From NCBI GenBank assembly GCA_017553665.1, contig JAFZKM010000208.1, positions 1-6,246 of the forward strand: DNA of 6,246 bases, given 5' to 3'. Each line of letters starts with the position of its first letter. The stretch's first letter is position 1. Positions 1 to 6,246 of this stretch are shown piece by piece. Both the position numbers and the translations under genes were made by a program. Source of the DNA: Lachnospiraceae bacterium. Lineage in GTDB: Bacteria; Bacillota_A; Clostridia; Lachnospirales; Lachnospiraceae. The notes beneath the pieces are model-generated. The model ran no database searches. It saw only the letters and a list, made by a program, of their open reading frames with translations, and had not been told where the DNA came from.

Positions 1-2086
1 AATAACGTCCATTACCTGTATCGTTCAGACCTCCGTACTGGATGATTATACCTTCACGTTCGACCTTAAAAGCACCTTTCGATCCGTCCGCATATTCAAG
101 CTCAAAGGAAACGGTATCATAGAAATTTGAATTAAAGGTTATTACGATATCTGATGTATCATCGTTGTTGATCGTAACTGCTGCAGCCGGGATCGAATCG
201 GTAAGTGTTACCTTTTTCAGGGCTTTAGCCACGCCCGTATTGTCATTCAGCGGCATGATATGAAGGATGTTGTCGTGGATGAACAGCTTAACGGGATACT
301 GTCCGCCTGCCTCCCAAAACTTATCGGCAGCGTTTCCTGTAGCATCATGCGATACGAAGTCATATCTTTTGGCTTCTCCCTCGCTCTTGGTCGCGAATAA
401 CAGACCACCTCGTTTAAAGATTTTTACAAAAAGCGCTGAGTCAAGTGTATGCGGGGTTCCCTGTTCCTGGAAGTTCATTTGATAATACGATATCGTCTGG
501 AAAGTGAACAGATTCCTATCCTTGTTTTTTACGTACATCGTTACGCCATTTCCACCGGCGACAACATTTGAGAATGAATCGGTCGTAATCACGGTAGAGA
601 AGTAGTCTTCATGAACTTCCTGCCATCTATTGAGATAATTAGGGTTATTGTAATAATTGGCATCCCCGATAAGGACTCTTTTATCTTCAAAACCTTTTCT
701 TACATAAAAAGTTCCGCCATCACCGATGCTTTCATCAAAATCGGTACAAATAAGAAGTTCTTCAGGGCGATCGAGTATGTATACATATACTGATCCTGAT
801 ATTAAATCGCCTTCATCTGTATACCCCCAGTCAATTGTTGCTTTATAACGATCTCTTGCTTCTTCGACTTCCTCAGCATTAATAACGGTTTTCTTGTCAT
901 ATGCTATAAGGGTGATCCTGTCTCGAAGAATTGCAGCGTCTGTCGAGAGAGAATTCCAAATATTCTCTGGTGCAAGAGCAGCATAATCTACTCTAGAAAG
1001 ACCAAAAGAACCGGGAGCGCCACGAAGTTTATAGACCAATTCTGCGGCAAGTGCAAATCGTATATCGTCGTCATCAACTATGTTATTGAAGTCATAGTCG
1101 AGTCGAGCATATGCATAGATAAACTTCTTGGCTGAGGTGGTAACACTCATATTTCCTTTAGCATCAACAGGTATAGTAATGTTATATTTCGTCCAGACTG
1201 GTGTAGGGGCGCCGTTTATCATAAAATAGCGACCGTCCATATTACCATTATTAGTGGTCATTGTAGCCTGATTTGTTTCTCCGTAGTGATCATAAAGTGT
1301 CATTCCTGAGACGTTTGCCGTAGGATTGGATATTTCAAGGCGGGGGCGGTCATCAATTGCCTCGATATAGGAACCCGTTCCAATTGAAAGATTATTTAAA
1401 ATTCGTATCATACCATCAGTATGATTGACATCATCATCCTGAATGAAAGCTACTACATTGTCTTCCAGAGTGAGATTGGTAATTGACATATCCCAGGAGA
1501 TAGTGTAAACGGTCTTTCCATTATGAGGATCTCCGGGAGTATTAACGACACTATTCTGATCAAAACCCATCGTTATTGATTCATCGTTCCAATAATTACT
1601 GCCAAAACCATTGAAGTAAGCAGCAATCTCTCCCGCTTCATCCGGACCGCCATATGCATCTGCAGGGCAGCCTCCACGATTGTAGTGGCTTCAACCGACA
1701 TCAAGGTAAGAAGCATCACCAGTTAGTACTAATCTGTTTTTATCTATATGCCCTTGATCAGCTTCAATCACGCCACCGCAATTATTACTCCATATTCTAA
1801 TTGTCGTAGAATCTACGCCGGCAAATTGATTCGTATGAAAATTAATGGCGGAGCCCGTAGCCGGTGTTATGTATAACGCATAAGGCCACCAATTTGTATC
1901 ATTAAAGCTATAAACAGTATCATCATAAGGGTTTCTATCATTGTCCAAATGATCTGCATAAATCAGTCTAACTGAAGCCTCGTCATCTGCCTTCGCCGCA
2001 ACCCTGTCCTTTCAGCCTAAAAACATAAGGCACGCCAGGACCAGCATTACAGTTCGGCCGAACCATTTCTTTTGGATAATACTCAT
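1..2086 (-). CDS. Large secreted or surface protein, N-terminal 695 codons, interrupted by two in-frame TGA codons; 3' end outside window
   Basis: I do not recognise the family. Seen: ATG at 2084-2086 sits 7 bases after an AGGAGG, and the frame stays open to base 2 except for TGA at codons 25 and 132. The N-terminus (residues 1-33) has lysines, a short hydrophobic core around 12-24 and an AKA before an acidic stretch, as in a type I signal peptide; a lipobox-like VLAC ends at Cys19 as an alternative. Residues about 34-320 are rich in Asn, Asp, Thr and Gly and look beta-stranded, perhaps a beta-helix or adhesin-like fold (inference). Residues 330-341 form an EF-hand/dockerin-like loop. The rest is mixed and again beta-rich. 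It follows the lipoprotein gene by 70 bases with no terminator, so the two are probably cotranscribed. It is visibly more AT-rich than the genes right of 3710. It may be a recent pseudogene. Confidence 0.65.
1064..1099 (-). other. EF-hand/dockerin-like calcium loop in the secreted protein
   Basis: Residues 330-341 read DYDFNNIVDDDD, with Asp or Asn at loop positions 1, 3, 5, 9 and 12 and Ile-Val at 7-8, followed by an amphipathic IRFALAAELVYKL helix. This matches the layout of one dockerin type I repeat. A degenerate partner (YDKKTVINAEEVEEA, around residues 396-410) lies about 55 residues on, farther than in a normal dockerin, so a classical dockerin module is not claimed. Confidence 0.45.
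1691..1693 (-). other. In-frame TGA, codon 132 of the secreted protein gene
   Basis: The second TGA follows a GGT (Gly) and precedes AGC (Ser). The frame is then open for 563 codons to the window edge. No well-placed Shine-Dalgarno precedes an ATG soon after it; the first candidate, ATG at 1568-1570, has none, so clean internal re-initiation is not evident. Like the first TGA it has the context Gly codon, TGA, then A. I found no convincing bacterial SECIS-like hairpin directly downstream by eye; the best is a 4-bp CTGC/GCAG stem. Confidence 0.9.
2012..2014 (-). other. In-frame TGA, codon 25 of the secreted protein gene
   Basis: The plus strand reads tca here, so the minus-strand codon is TGA, between GGC (Gly) and AAG (Lys). 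It falls at the end of the hydrophobic core of the signal peptide. The same frame continues into a plausible signal peptide end (VAAKA, then acidic residues), so translation is expected to pass this point if the gene is functional. Single-base ancestors could be TGG (Trp), TGC or TGT (Cys), CGA (Arg) or GGA (Gly); the sequence alone does not decide. Confidence 0.9.
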
Positions 2087-2093
2087 ATAAGTT

Positions 2094-2099
2094 CCTCCT
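2094..2099 (-). promoter_or_regulatory. Shine-Dalgarno of the secreted protein gene
   Basis: The minus strand reads AAAAGGAGGAAC with AGGAGG seven bases before the ATG at 2086. This near-perfect site fixes the start upstream of both TGA codons and shows that the first 25 codons still carry functional initiation signals. The 70-base gap behind the lipoprotein gene contains no terminator-like hairpin with a T run. Confidence 0.85.
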
Positions 2100-2156
2100 T
2101 TTATCTCTCCCTTATCGGATGAAGCATATCAACATCCTGCAAGGTTAAACTTTCTG

Positions 2157-3461
2157 TTATTGTATATTTCCCGGGTCCATATACCCTGTCCCCAGGCACT
2201 TTGAGCAAACGCCTTTTTTGTGCGCGCCGTTTTCCGTACACATTCCGCAGGGAGTGGTGCCGGTGCCTCCGCAGGCGGGGCAGGTTTCAGCATAATCGCC
2301 GCCGCAGACATTACAGATGTCCTTTCCCCGACCCAGACAGTAAGTACACCAGTTGGGATTATCGATCTCCATTTCCACAGTCGCGGTCCGGAATTCGTGC
2401 CTGTCGCCGGGATGATTGCAATAGATCGGGCAGGTGCCCGGTTCATAACCGGTGCCGTCACATTCGTTGCAATGCTTGAGTCCTGTGCCTCCGCAACGCC
2501 CACAGTTTACCCACTCTTTGGTTTTGTCGGAGATGCCGCCGCCCTTTCCGCCGCATTCTGTGCAGAAGGTCCGGCCTACGCCGCCGCACATGTGGCAGGG
2601 ATTCTTGCCCGTGCCCTTGCAGGCGGGGCAAGTAACATCGGTTTCGCTGACCATATGGCCGCAGGCCTTGCAGAATTCAACTTCCGTGGTCACTGTCGCT
2701 GTAATGAACTGCTCGGTTTCCGTATTGCCGCCGCAGGCAGGGCAGATCATCAGGCCTTCCTCACACCAGTCGCACAGCTTGGTGCCGGTGCCATGACACA
2801 TCTCGCAGGGAGGACAAGTATCGCAGTAAATGCATTTGCCGCTTCCGAGACATTCGTCACAGAGTATTTTGCCGTGCTGCTCTACTTCGGCAGCCACAAC
2901 ATTGACGGTCATGTTATGCTCTGCGGTCGTTTCATTGACTGTTTCACGCGTCTTTTCCAGGATTGCGCCGCAGTCGGTGCTTTCGTCGAGAACAGCGATA
3001 TCTACTTTTACTTCTTTATCTTCGGTAAGATATTCATGCTCGATCGCAGCTTCGATAACTTGTCTGGTGCACTCGTCAAGGCTCTTGCCGGAGAAGCTGA
3101 TGTCGGAATATGCTTCTTTGGCGTCATCGTTCAGACAATCGGCACTGATGACAATGTTATTTGCGTCAACATAGATTGCCAGCTCAGGGTTTATCGTAAG
3201 ATATACCACTGCGGCGCTCTTTTTGAGCACTGCCTGCATGTTGACCTCGCCTGATGCCTTTAGAGGCGGCCCTGTAGGTGCCGGCGTCGGGGAAAGTGTG
3301 TCTCCCGATGTGGCAGCAGCCGTCTGATCTGTTTGCGTGTCATCCGGCGGAGACTTTTTCGAGCACGATATAAGCACGGAGCAGAGGAGCAGGAGTACTG
3401 TCAGTACCGAGATCGCTCGTCTGACTGTTCCGGCACGTATTCTTTTTACGTTTTTTTCCAT
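2157..3461 (-). CDS. Lipoprotein with RsgI-middle-like extracellular domain and C-terminal DnaJ-type CxxCxGxG zinc-finger-like array (434 aa)
   Basis: Start: ATG at 3459-3461 preceded by AAAGGGAGGG; stop TAA. Residues 1-33 are a lipoprotein signal peptide: basic start, hydrophobic core 16-32 and lipobox LISC ending at Cys33. A Ser/Thr/Pro/Asp linker (34-70) follows. Residues about 83-160 resemble the extracellular middle domain of RsgI-type anti-sigma factors: TINPEL with Asn91-Pro92, VDxxNxV, LNDDAK at 110-115, GKSL at 125-128 and a closing helix ending YL. Residues 201-422 hold 35 cysteines, 18 CxxC pairs and 10 full CxxCxGxG motifs (starting at 201, 219, 278, 289, 300, 320, 331, 372, 394 and 419), the zinc-binding signature of DnaJ/Hsp40. 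There is no J domain and no cytoplasmic anti-sigma domain. Expected location is the outer face of the membrane, with the array in the envelope or outside. Its function is unknown; a metal-, redox- or stress-related envelope protein is inference. Confidence 0.93.
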   Translation of the reverse strand: MEKNVKRIRAGTVRRAISVLTVLLLLCSVLISCSKKSPPDDTQTDQTAAATSGDTLSPTPAPTGPPLKASGEVNMQAVLKKSAAVVYLTINPELAIYVDANNIVISADCLNDDAKEAYSDISFSGKSLDECTRQVIEAAIEHEYLTEDKEVKVDIAVLDESTDCGAILEKTRETVNETTAEHNMTVNVVAAEVEQHGKILCDECLGSGKCIYCDTCPPCEMCHGTGTKLCDWCEEGLMICPACGGNTETEQFITATVTTEVEFCKACGHMVSETDVTCPACKGTGKNPCHMCGGVGRTFCTECGGKGGGISDKTKEWVNCGRCGGTGLKHCNECDGTGYEPGTCPIYCNHPGDRHEFRTATVEMEIDNPNWCTYCLGRGKDICNVCGGDYAETCPACGGTGTTPCGMCTENGAHKKGVCSKCLGTGYMDPGNIQ

Positions 3462-3541
3462 AAATGCCCTCCCTTTTAAGAAACTATTCTAGAAAAAATG
3501 TAGATAATCACAAAAACAGAAGTTTTATATCTATTTTGCTA

Positions 3542-3550
3542 ATTATAACA
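3542..3550 (-). promoter_or_regulatory. Extended -10 promoter element for the lipoprotein operon
   Basis: The minus strand reads TGTTATAAT, a consensus TGnTATAAT extended -10. Transcription would start near 3535, leaving about 70 bases of leader before the ATG at 3461. The -35 is not clear: a TTGACG lies only 10 bases upstream, too close for normal spacing, and the position 17 bases upstream is a poor TATTAT. Extended -10 promoters are known to tolerate a weak -35. I judged this by eye only. Confidence 0.5.
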
Positions 3551-3621
3551 TTTATATCGTCAAAATAATAGTCTGCATTTGTACAGTTTTGATTTTAGTC
3601 ATGTTTGATTAAGGATAGGTT

Positions 3622-3635
3622 TACCCATCGGGGTA
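3622..3635. promoter_or_regulatory. Perfect inverted repeat TACCC-ATCG-GGGTA, candidate operator
   Basis: Five-base arms flank a four-base centre, just upstream of the candidate rightward promoter. The placement fits an activator site for the LuxR-type regulator or another transcription factor. A second TGGGT at 3641-3645 could pair with ACCCA at 3623-3627 instead. No T run follows, so a terminator is unlikely. Operator function is inference. Confidence 0.35.
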
Positions 3636-3644
3636 CTAATTGGG

Positions 3645-3671
3645 TTGCGTGAGGATGGGATTTGGTATAAA
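3645..3671 (+). promoter_or_regulatory. Candidate promoter for the regulator-GH2 operon
   Basis: TTGCGT (3645-3650) and TATAAA (3666-3671) are separated by 15 bases, shorter than the usual 17. A start near 3678 would leave a leader of about 35 bases. The imperfect -35 and short spacing suggest a promoter needing activation, in line with the dyad immediately upstream, but this is a weak visual call. Confidence 0.3.
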
Positions 3672-3702
3672 GTAGGATTGTAAACAGACTGGTTTTACCT
3701 TT

Positions 3703-3708
3703 TGGAGG
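3703..3708 (+). promoter_or_regulatory. Shine-Dalgarno deciding the regulator start
   Basis: TGGAGG lies one base before the ATG at 3710 and four bases before a second, adjacent ATG at 3713. The first spacing is too short for efficient initiation, so the second ATG is the better start, although both give the same protein apart from one Met. Confidence 0.6.
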
Positions 3709-3712
3709 CATG

Positions 3713-5125
3713 ATGAAGGCTTTTTTGTCACGAAACAGGAATTTTGTAATTTGCTGCGCGATTATAGCGGTTGTATATCTTCTGGATTCACTGCTGTTTT
3801 TCTCGCAGTTTTACTTAATGTATGATTTCTACAGCAAAAAGACGATCGGCGCCGTATCGACCGGATGGGCGTACCTGGCGCAGGGGGCGGGACTGGTATT
3901 ATTTATCATCCTGTACAAAACCCGTACATGCCTGTCTGCCCGCAGAGTGTTCCAGGTTTTGCTGTTTTTGATCGAAGTGCCGGTCATCATAGCCTCAATT
4001 CTGATGCCGGGCAGGATACTTCTGATGATCATGATCATCATCCTGAATATCATAATCGGACTTCATACCGGATTCACTTTCACCCTGGCGGCGGCACATG
4101 TGCCCGCGTCCCGGCTCGGACTTTGCTACGGACTGGCATATGCTGTCGGCGCGTTCGGCACCTGGCTGATCTCCGCTATCAGCGGCGGCGTCATGACTTC
4201 CTTCCGGATAATTTTCATCGACAGCGTCCTCATTGCCCTTATCGTGGTGTTCATACTGATGTACAGGGACGCGTTTGTAAATGAACGGGACGGCGAGCCT
4301 GACGGGGAGGATGACGATCCGGAAGCACGCGAACTGTTGCCCGATACCGCGAAAGACAGGAGGATCCTGATCCTTTTGTGCGTAGTAATAGCGATCATGG
4401 CTCCCATTTCGAGCATTGGCACAAATAATAATCTGTACGTGCAATACAGCAGTGAGCTCAACCTGCTCGCGCAGCGCAGCTTTTACGCGATCGGGCTGAT
4501 CGCGGCCGGTCTGATATTCGACAAAAACCGCATAATAGGCGGAGTCTGCGCCGTAGTGAGCCTCATATATCCCATTGTACTGATAATGATCTACCGCGAG
4601 AGCGGGCTGGTAACGCTGGTCATCGGCCTGTCATACGCAATACTCGGATTCTATGCGGTATACCGCGCGGCGTCCTTTATGGCGCTGGCTTCGGAGAGCC
4701 GAAGGCTTCATCTGGCGCCGCTGGGGCTGGTCGTGGCACGTGTCTGTGAGGCTGTCGCGGTACTGGTTCTTACAGAAACCGGCTGCGATGAACTGACTTC
4801 GGTGATTTTGGTGAGCGTGCTGTTCATACCGCTGGTGATCGTATTCTTCATGATGGTGAAGGAAAAGTATTCGCCTGCGGAGGTTTCGGCAGAGGCGCAG
4901 AGAGAACTAAGCGCCGAGGAACGACGTGCGGCCTTCGCGGGACAATACGGACTGACGCGCCGTGAGGAAGAGATAGCGATGTTTCTGGCGGAAGGCCGTT
5001 CAAACGGCGAGATCGCGGAGCTGCTTCAGCTGTCTGAAAACACCGTGCGCTTCCACGTGTCCAATATATTAAAGAAGACGGGAATGAAGGACAGAAACGA
5101 AGTGAGCAGGGCTTACAGGCTGTAA
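3713..5125 (+). CDS. Membrane-bound LuxR-family transcriptional regulator with about 12-TM MFS-like sensor domain (470 aa)
   Basis: Seen: about twelve hydrophobic segments (roughly residues 11-33, 45-68, 79-98, 101-127, 135-156, 163-183, 217-235, 256-270, 274-294, 298-320, 336-354 and 361-382), split six and six by an acidic loop at 193-207 (DGEPDGEDDDPEARE), the topology of the major facilitator fold. A short charged linker leads to a C-terminal LuxR/GerE helix-turn-helix at 414-470, with LTRRE at its start, S441, T444-V445 and H448 in the recognition-helix region and an INxL-type dimer helix after it. Both termini should be cytoplasmic. Proteins of this architecture are common in Coriobacteriia and clostridia, and some regulate neighbouring catabolic genes in response to small substrates. 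It probably senses a compound at or in the membrane and activates the GH2 gene 16 bases downstream; whether it still transports anything is unknown. Both ATGs at 3710 and 3713 are possible starts. The stop is TAA. Confidence 0.92.
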   Translation: MKAFLSRNRNFVICCAIIAVVYLLDSLLFFSQFYLMYDFYSKKTIGAVSTGWAYLAQGAGLVLFIILYKTRTCLSARRVFQVLLFLIEVPVIIASILMPGRILLMIMIIILNIIIGLHTGFTFTLAAAHVPASRLGLCYGLAYAVGAFGTWLISAISGGVMTSFRIIFIDSVLIALIVVFILMYRDAFVNERDGEPDGEDDDPEARELLPDTAKDRRILILLCVVIAIMAPISSIGTNNNLYVQYSSELNLLAQRSFYAIGLIAAGLIFDKNRIIGGVCAVVSLIYPIVLIMIYRESGLVTLVIGLSYAILGFYAVYRAASFMALASESRRLHLAPLGLVVARVCEAVAVLVLTETGCDELTSVILVSVLFIPLVIVFFMMVKEKYSPAEVSAEAQRELSAEERRAAFAGQYGLTRREEEIAMFLAEGRSNGEIAELLQLSENTVRFHVSNILKKTGMKDRNEVSRAYRL

Positions 5126-5141
5126 AAAGGCAGGTACGGAG

Positions 5142-6246
5142 ATGAAAGAGAAATATGTGAGATTGCTTACCGCCGAAGGCGAGCATCTGACCGGGATGCC
5201 GCATGACGAATATCCGCGTCCCCGGATGAGGCGTGAGGGCGGGAATTCGAAATATATGCTCCTGAACGGCAAATGGCGGTTCAGGAGCAGGAACAATGAC
5301 TGTGAGATACTGGTGCCGTTCTGTCCCGAGAGCCTGCTTTCGGGAGTGAAGGGGCAGGTCATCTGCGGTGAGACTCTGTGCTATTCGAGGAGCTTTGAAC
5401 TCGATGATATATCGGGTGCAAAGCGTGTTATGCTGCATTTCGGCGCAGTGTCGCGAGACGCACGCGTTTATGTGAATGAGTGTGAGGTCTGCCGCAACGA
5501 CAATGCTTATCTGCCCTTTTCCGCGGACATAACCGATGCGGTTGTAAAAGGGGAGAACAGCCTGCGCGTGGATGTGATCAACGATCTGAAGCCCGAATAT
5601 CCCCATGGGAAGCAGAGGAAGGACCGCGGCGGGATGTGGTACACGCCCGTGAGCGGTATCTGGCAGACCGTGTGGCTGGAGATCGTGCCGGAAAGATACA
5701 TTGCGGCGGTCGATATCGATGCGGATGATACGGCTGCGAATATCACACTGACCATGAGTGGGAGCGAACAGACTGCGGGCAGTCCTTCGGGGGCGCAGAG
5801 TGATGAACATGCCCGGATAACCGCCGTCTGTGAAGGAAAAGAGTATGCGTTCAAAGACGGAAAAGTCCGCATTGAACCCGATATAAAGGAACTCTGGAGT
5901 CCCGAACATCCGAGGCTCTACGAGGTTACAATAAAAGCAGGAGAGGATGAGGTCCGGACGTATTTTGCCCTGAGGAAGCTTGAGATAAAGGATGTCGGAG
6001 GTATCAAACGCCTATGCCTTAACGGCGAGCCGTATTTCTTCAATGCCGTGCTCGATCAGGGATATTTTTCCGACGGCCTTTATACGCCCGCGGCGCTCTC
6101 GCTGTATGAGCAGGATATTGCGCGCATGAAGGCGCTGGGCTTCAATACATTGCGCAAGCACATCAAGATCGAGCCCGAGAGGTTCTACTACGACTGCGAC
6201 AGGCTTGGAATGGTCGTGTTCCAGGACATGGTCAATAACGGATATT
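5142..6246 (+). CDS. Glycoside hydrolase family 2 protein (beta-galactosidase/beta-glucuronidase-like), N-terminal 368 residues, runs off window
   Basis: The ATG at 5142-5144 follows AGGCAGG by seven bases and lies 16 bases after the regulator stop. No signal peptide is seen, so the enzyme is probably cytoplasmic and acts on imported oligosaccharides or glycosides. Domains in order: GH2 sugar-binding jelly roll (about 20-180), with YPRP, LLNGKWRF (40-47), VMLHFGAV and VYVN (96-112), and GMWYTPVSGIWQTVWLE (164-180); immunoglobulin-like domain (about 186-285) with ELWSPEHPRLY (250-260) and a Gly/Ser/Glu-rich loop near 205-223; and the start of the TIM barrel, with LNGEPYFF (293-300), LDQGYF, LGFNTLRKHIKIEP (332-345) and RLGMVVFQDM (354-363). 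Full-length relatives are usually about 600 residues or more; the acid/base and nucleophile glutamates lie beyond the window, so activity and substrate cannot be judged. The frame is open throughout. Confidence 0.93.
   Translation, partial: MKEKYVRLLTAEGEHLTGMPHDEYPRPRMRREGGNSKYMLLNGKWRFRSRNNDCEILVPFCPESLLSGVKGQVICGETLCYSRSFELDDISGAKRVMLHFGAVSRDARVYVNECEVCRNDNAYLPFSADITDAVVKGENSLRVDVINDLKPEYPHGKQRKDRGGMWYTPVSGIWQTVWLEIVPERYIAAVDIDADDTAANITLTMSGSEQTAGSPSGAQSDEHARITAVCEGKEYAFKDGKVRIEPDIKELWSPEHPRLYEVTIKAGEDEVRTYFALRKLEIKDVGGIKRLCLNGEPYFFNAVLDQGYFSDGLYTPAALSLYEQDIARMKALGFNTLRKHIKIEPERFYYDCDRLGMVVFQDMVNNGY

Larger units (their letters stand above)
3462..3709. other. Divergent AT-rich intergenic region between the two operons
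   Basis: This 248-base gene-free stretch separates the oppositely transcribed lipoprotein and regulator genes and must hold both promoters. Its left two thirds are strongly AT-rich and contain the leftward extended -10. The right third carries the G/C-containing dyad and the candidate rightward promoter. A direct repeat TTTGATT occurs at 3588-3594 and 3604-3610 (period 16). No open reading frame with a ribosome binding site and no recognisable RNA gene or riboswitch was seen. Confidence 0.8.

Noticed and set aside
267..793. Two short plus-strand frames opposite the secreted protein gene
   Set aside because: They have no ribosome binding sites and lie antisense to a continuous 563-codon frame.
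1644..1693. Selenocysteine insertion element after the second TGA
   Set aside because: Only a 4-bp CTGC/GCAG stem with a tiny loop is visible; it lacks the stem length and GU-containing apical loop of known bacterial SECIS elements. A folding program could still overturn this.
2112..2132. GGATG/CATCC inverted repeat between the two leftward genes as a terminator
   Set aside because: The stem is 5 bp with an 11-base loop and no T run follows, so it does not break the operon.
2220..3254. Long plus-strand open frame (344 codons) opposite the lipoprotein gene
   Set aside because: It is antisense to a gene with a lipobox, RsgI-like domain and regular CxxCxGxG motifs. It has no ribosome binding site and its translation shows no domain logic; it is a codon-bias shadow.
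3513..3526. AAAAC-AGAA-GTTTT hairpin in the leader of the lipoprotein operon, and the TTCTAGAA palindrome at 3487-3494
   Set aside because: The arms are short and AT-rich, expected by chance in such a region, and neither has terminator or riboswitch features.
4848..5909. Long minus-strand open frame (353 codons) across the regulator and GH2 junction
   Set aside because: Both genes on the plus strand have clear family motifs through this stretch. The antisense translation is low in recognisable features and lacks a ribosome binding site.

Overview
The window looks like chromosomal DNA from an anaerobic clostridial Firmicute, perhaps Lachnospiraceae. The reasons are strong AGGAGG-type ribosome binding sites, a lipoprotein with an RsgI-like extracellular domain, a membrane-embedded LuxR-type regulator, and a family 2 glycoside hydrolase. 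This placement is inference, because no rRNA or marker gene is present. I see no mobile element, CRISPR array, tRNA or terminator. Both operons run off the ends of the window.

Layout. Two transcription units diverge from a 248-base AT-rich intergenic region (3462-3709). Leftward (minus strand), a lipoprotein gene (2157-3461) is followed after 70 bases by a large secreted protein gene that starts at 2086 and leaves the window at base 1. Rightward (plus strand), a regulator with about 12 membrane segments and a C-terminal LuxR helix-turn-helix (3713-5125) is followed after 16 bases by a GH2 glycoside hydrolase (5142 to the window end, no signal peptide).

How the genes may work together. The right unit reads as a membrane sensor-regulator driving a cytoplasmic sugar-cleaving enzyme. 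The left unit reads as an envelope system. Its lipoprotein joins an RsgI-type extracellular domain, including the Asn-Pro of that family, to a C-terminal half with 35 cysteines, mostly in DnaJ-like CxxCxGxG motifs. Its partner is a secreted protein with an EF-hand/dockerin-like loop. Whether the regulator also controls the left unit is unknown, but the shared intergenic region makes it possible.

The oddest feature is in the secreted protein gene. Its frame is open for 695 codons except for two TGA codons (codons 25 and 132), with no frameshift, TAA or TAG. Readthrough or recoding, a recent pseudogene, and sequence error all remain possible. Both complete genes in the window end in TAA, so nothing here shows TGA acting as a stop.
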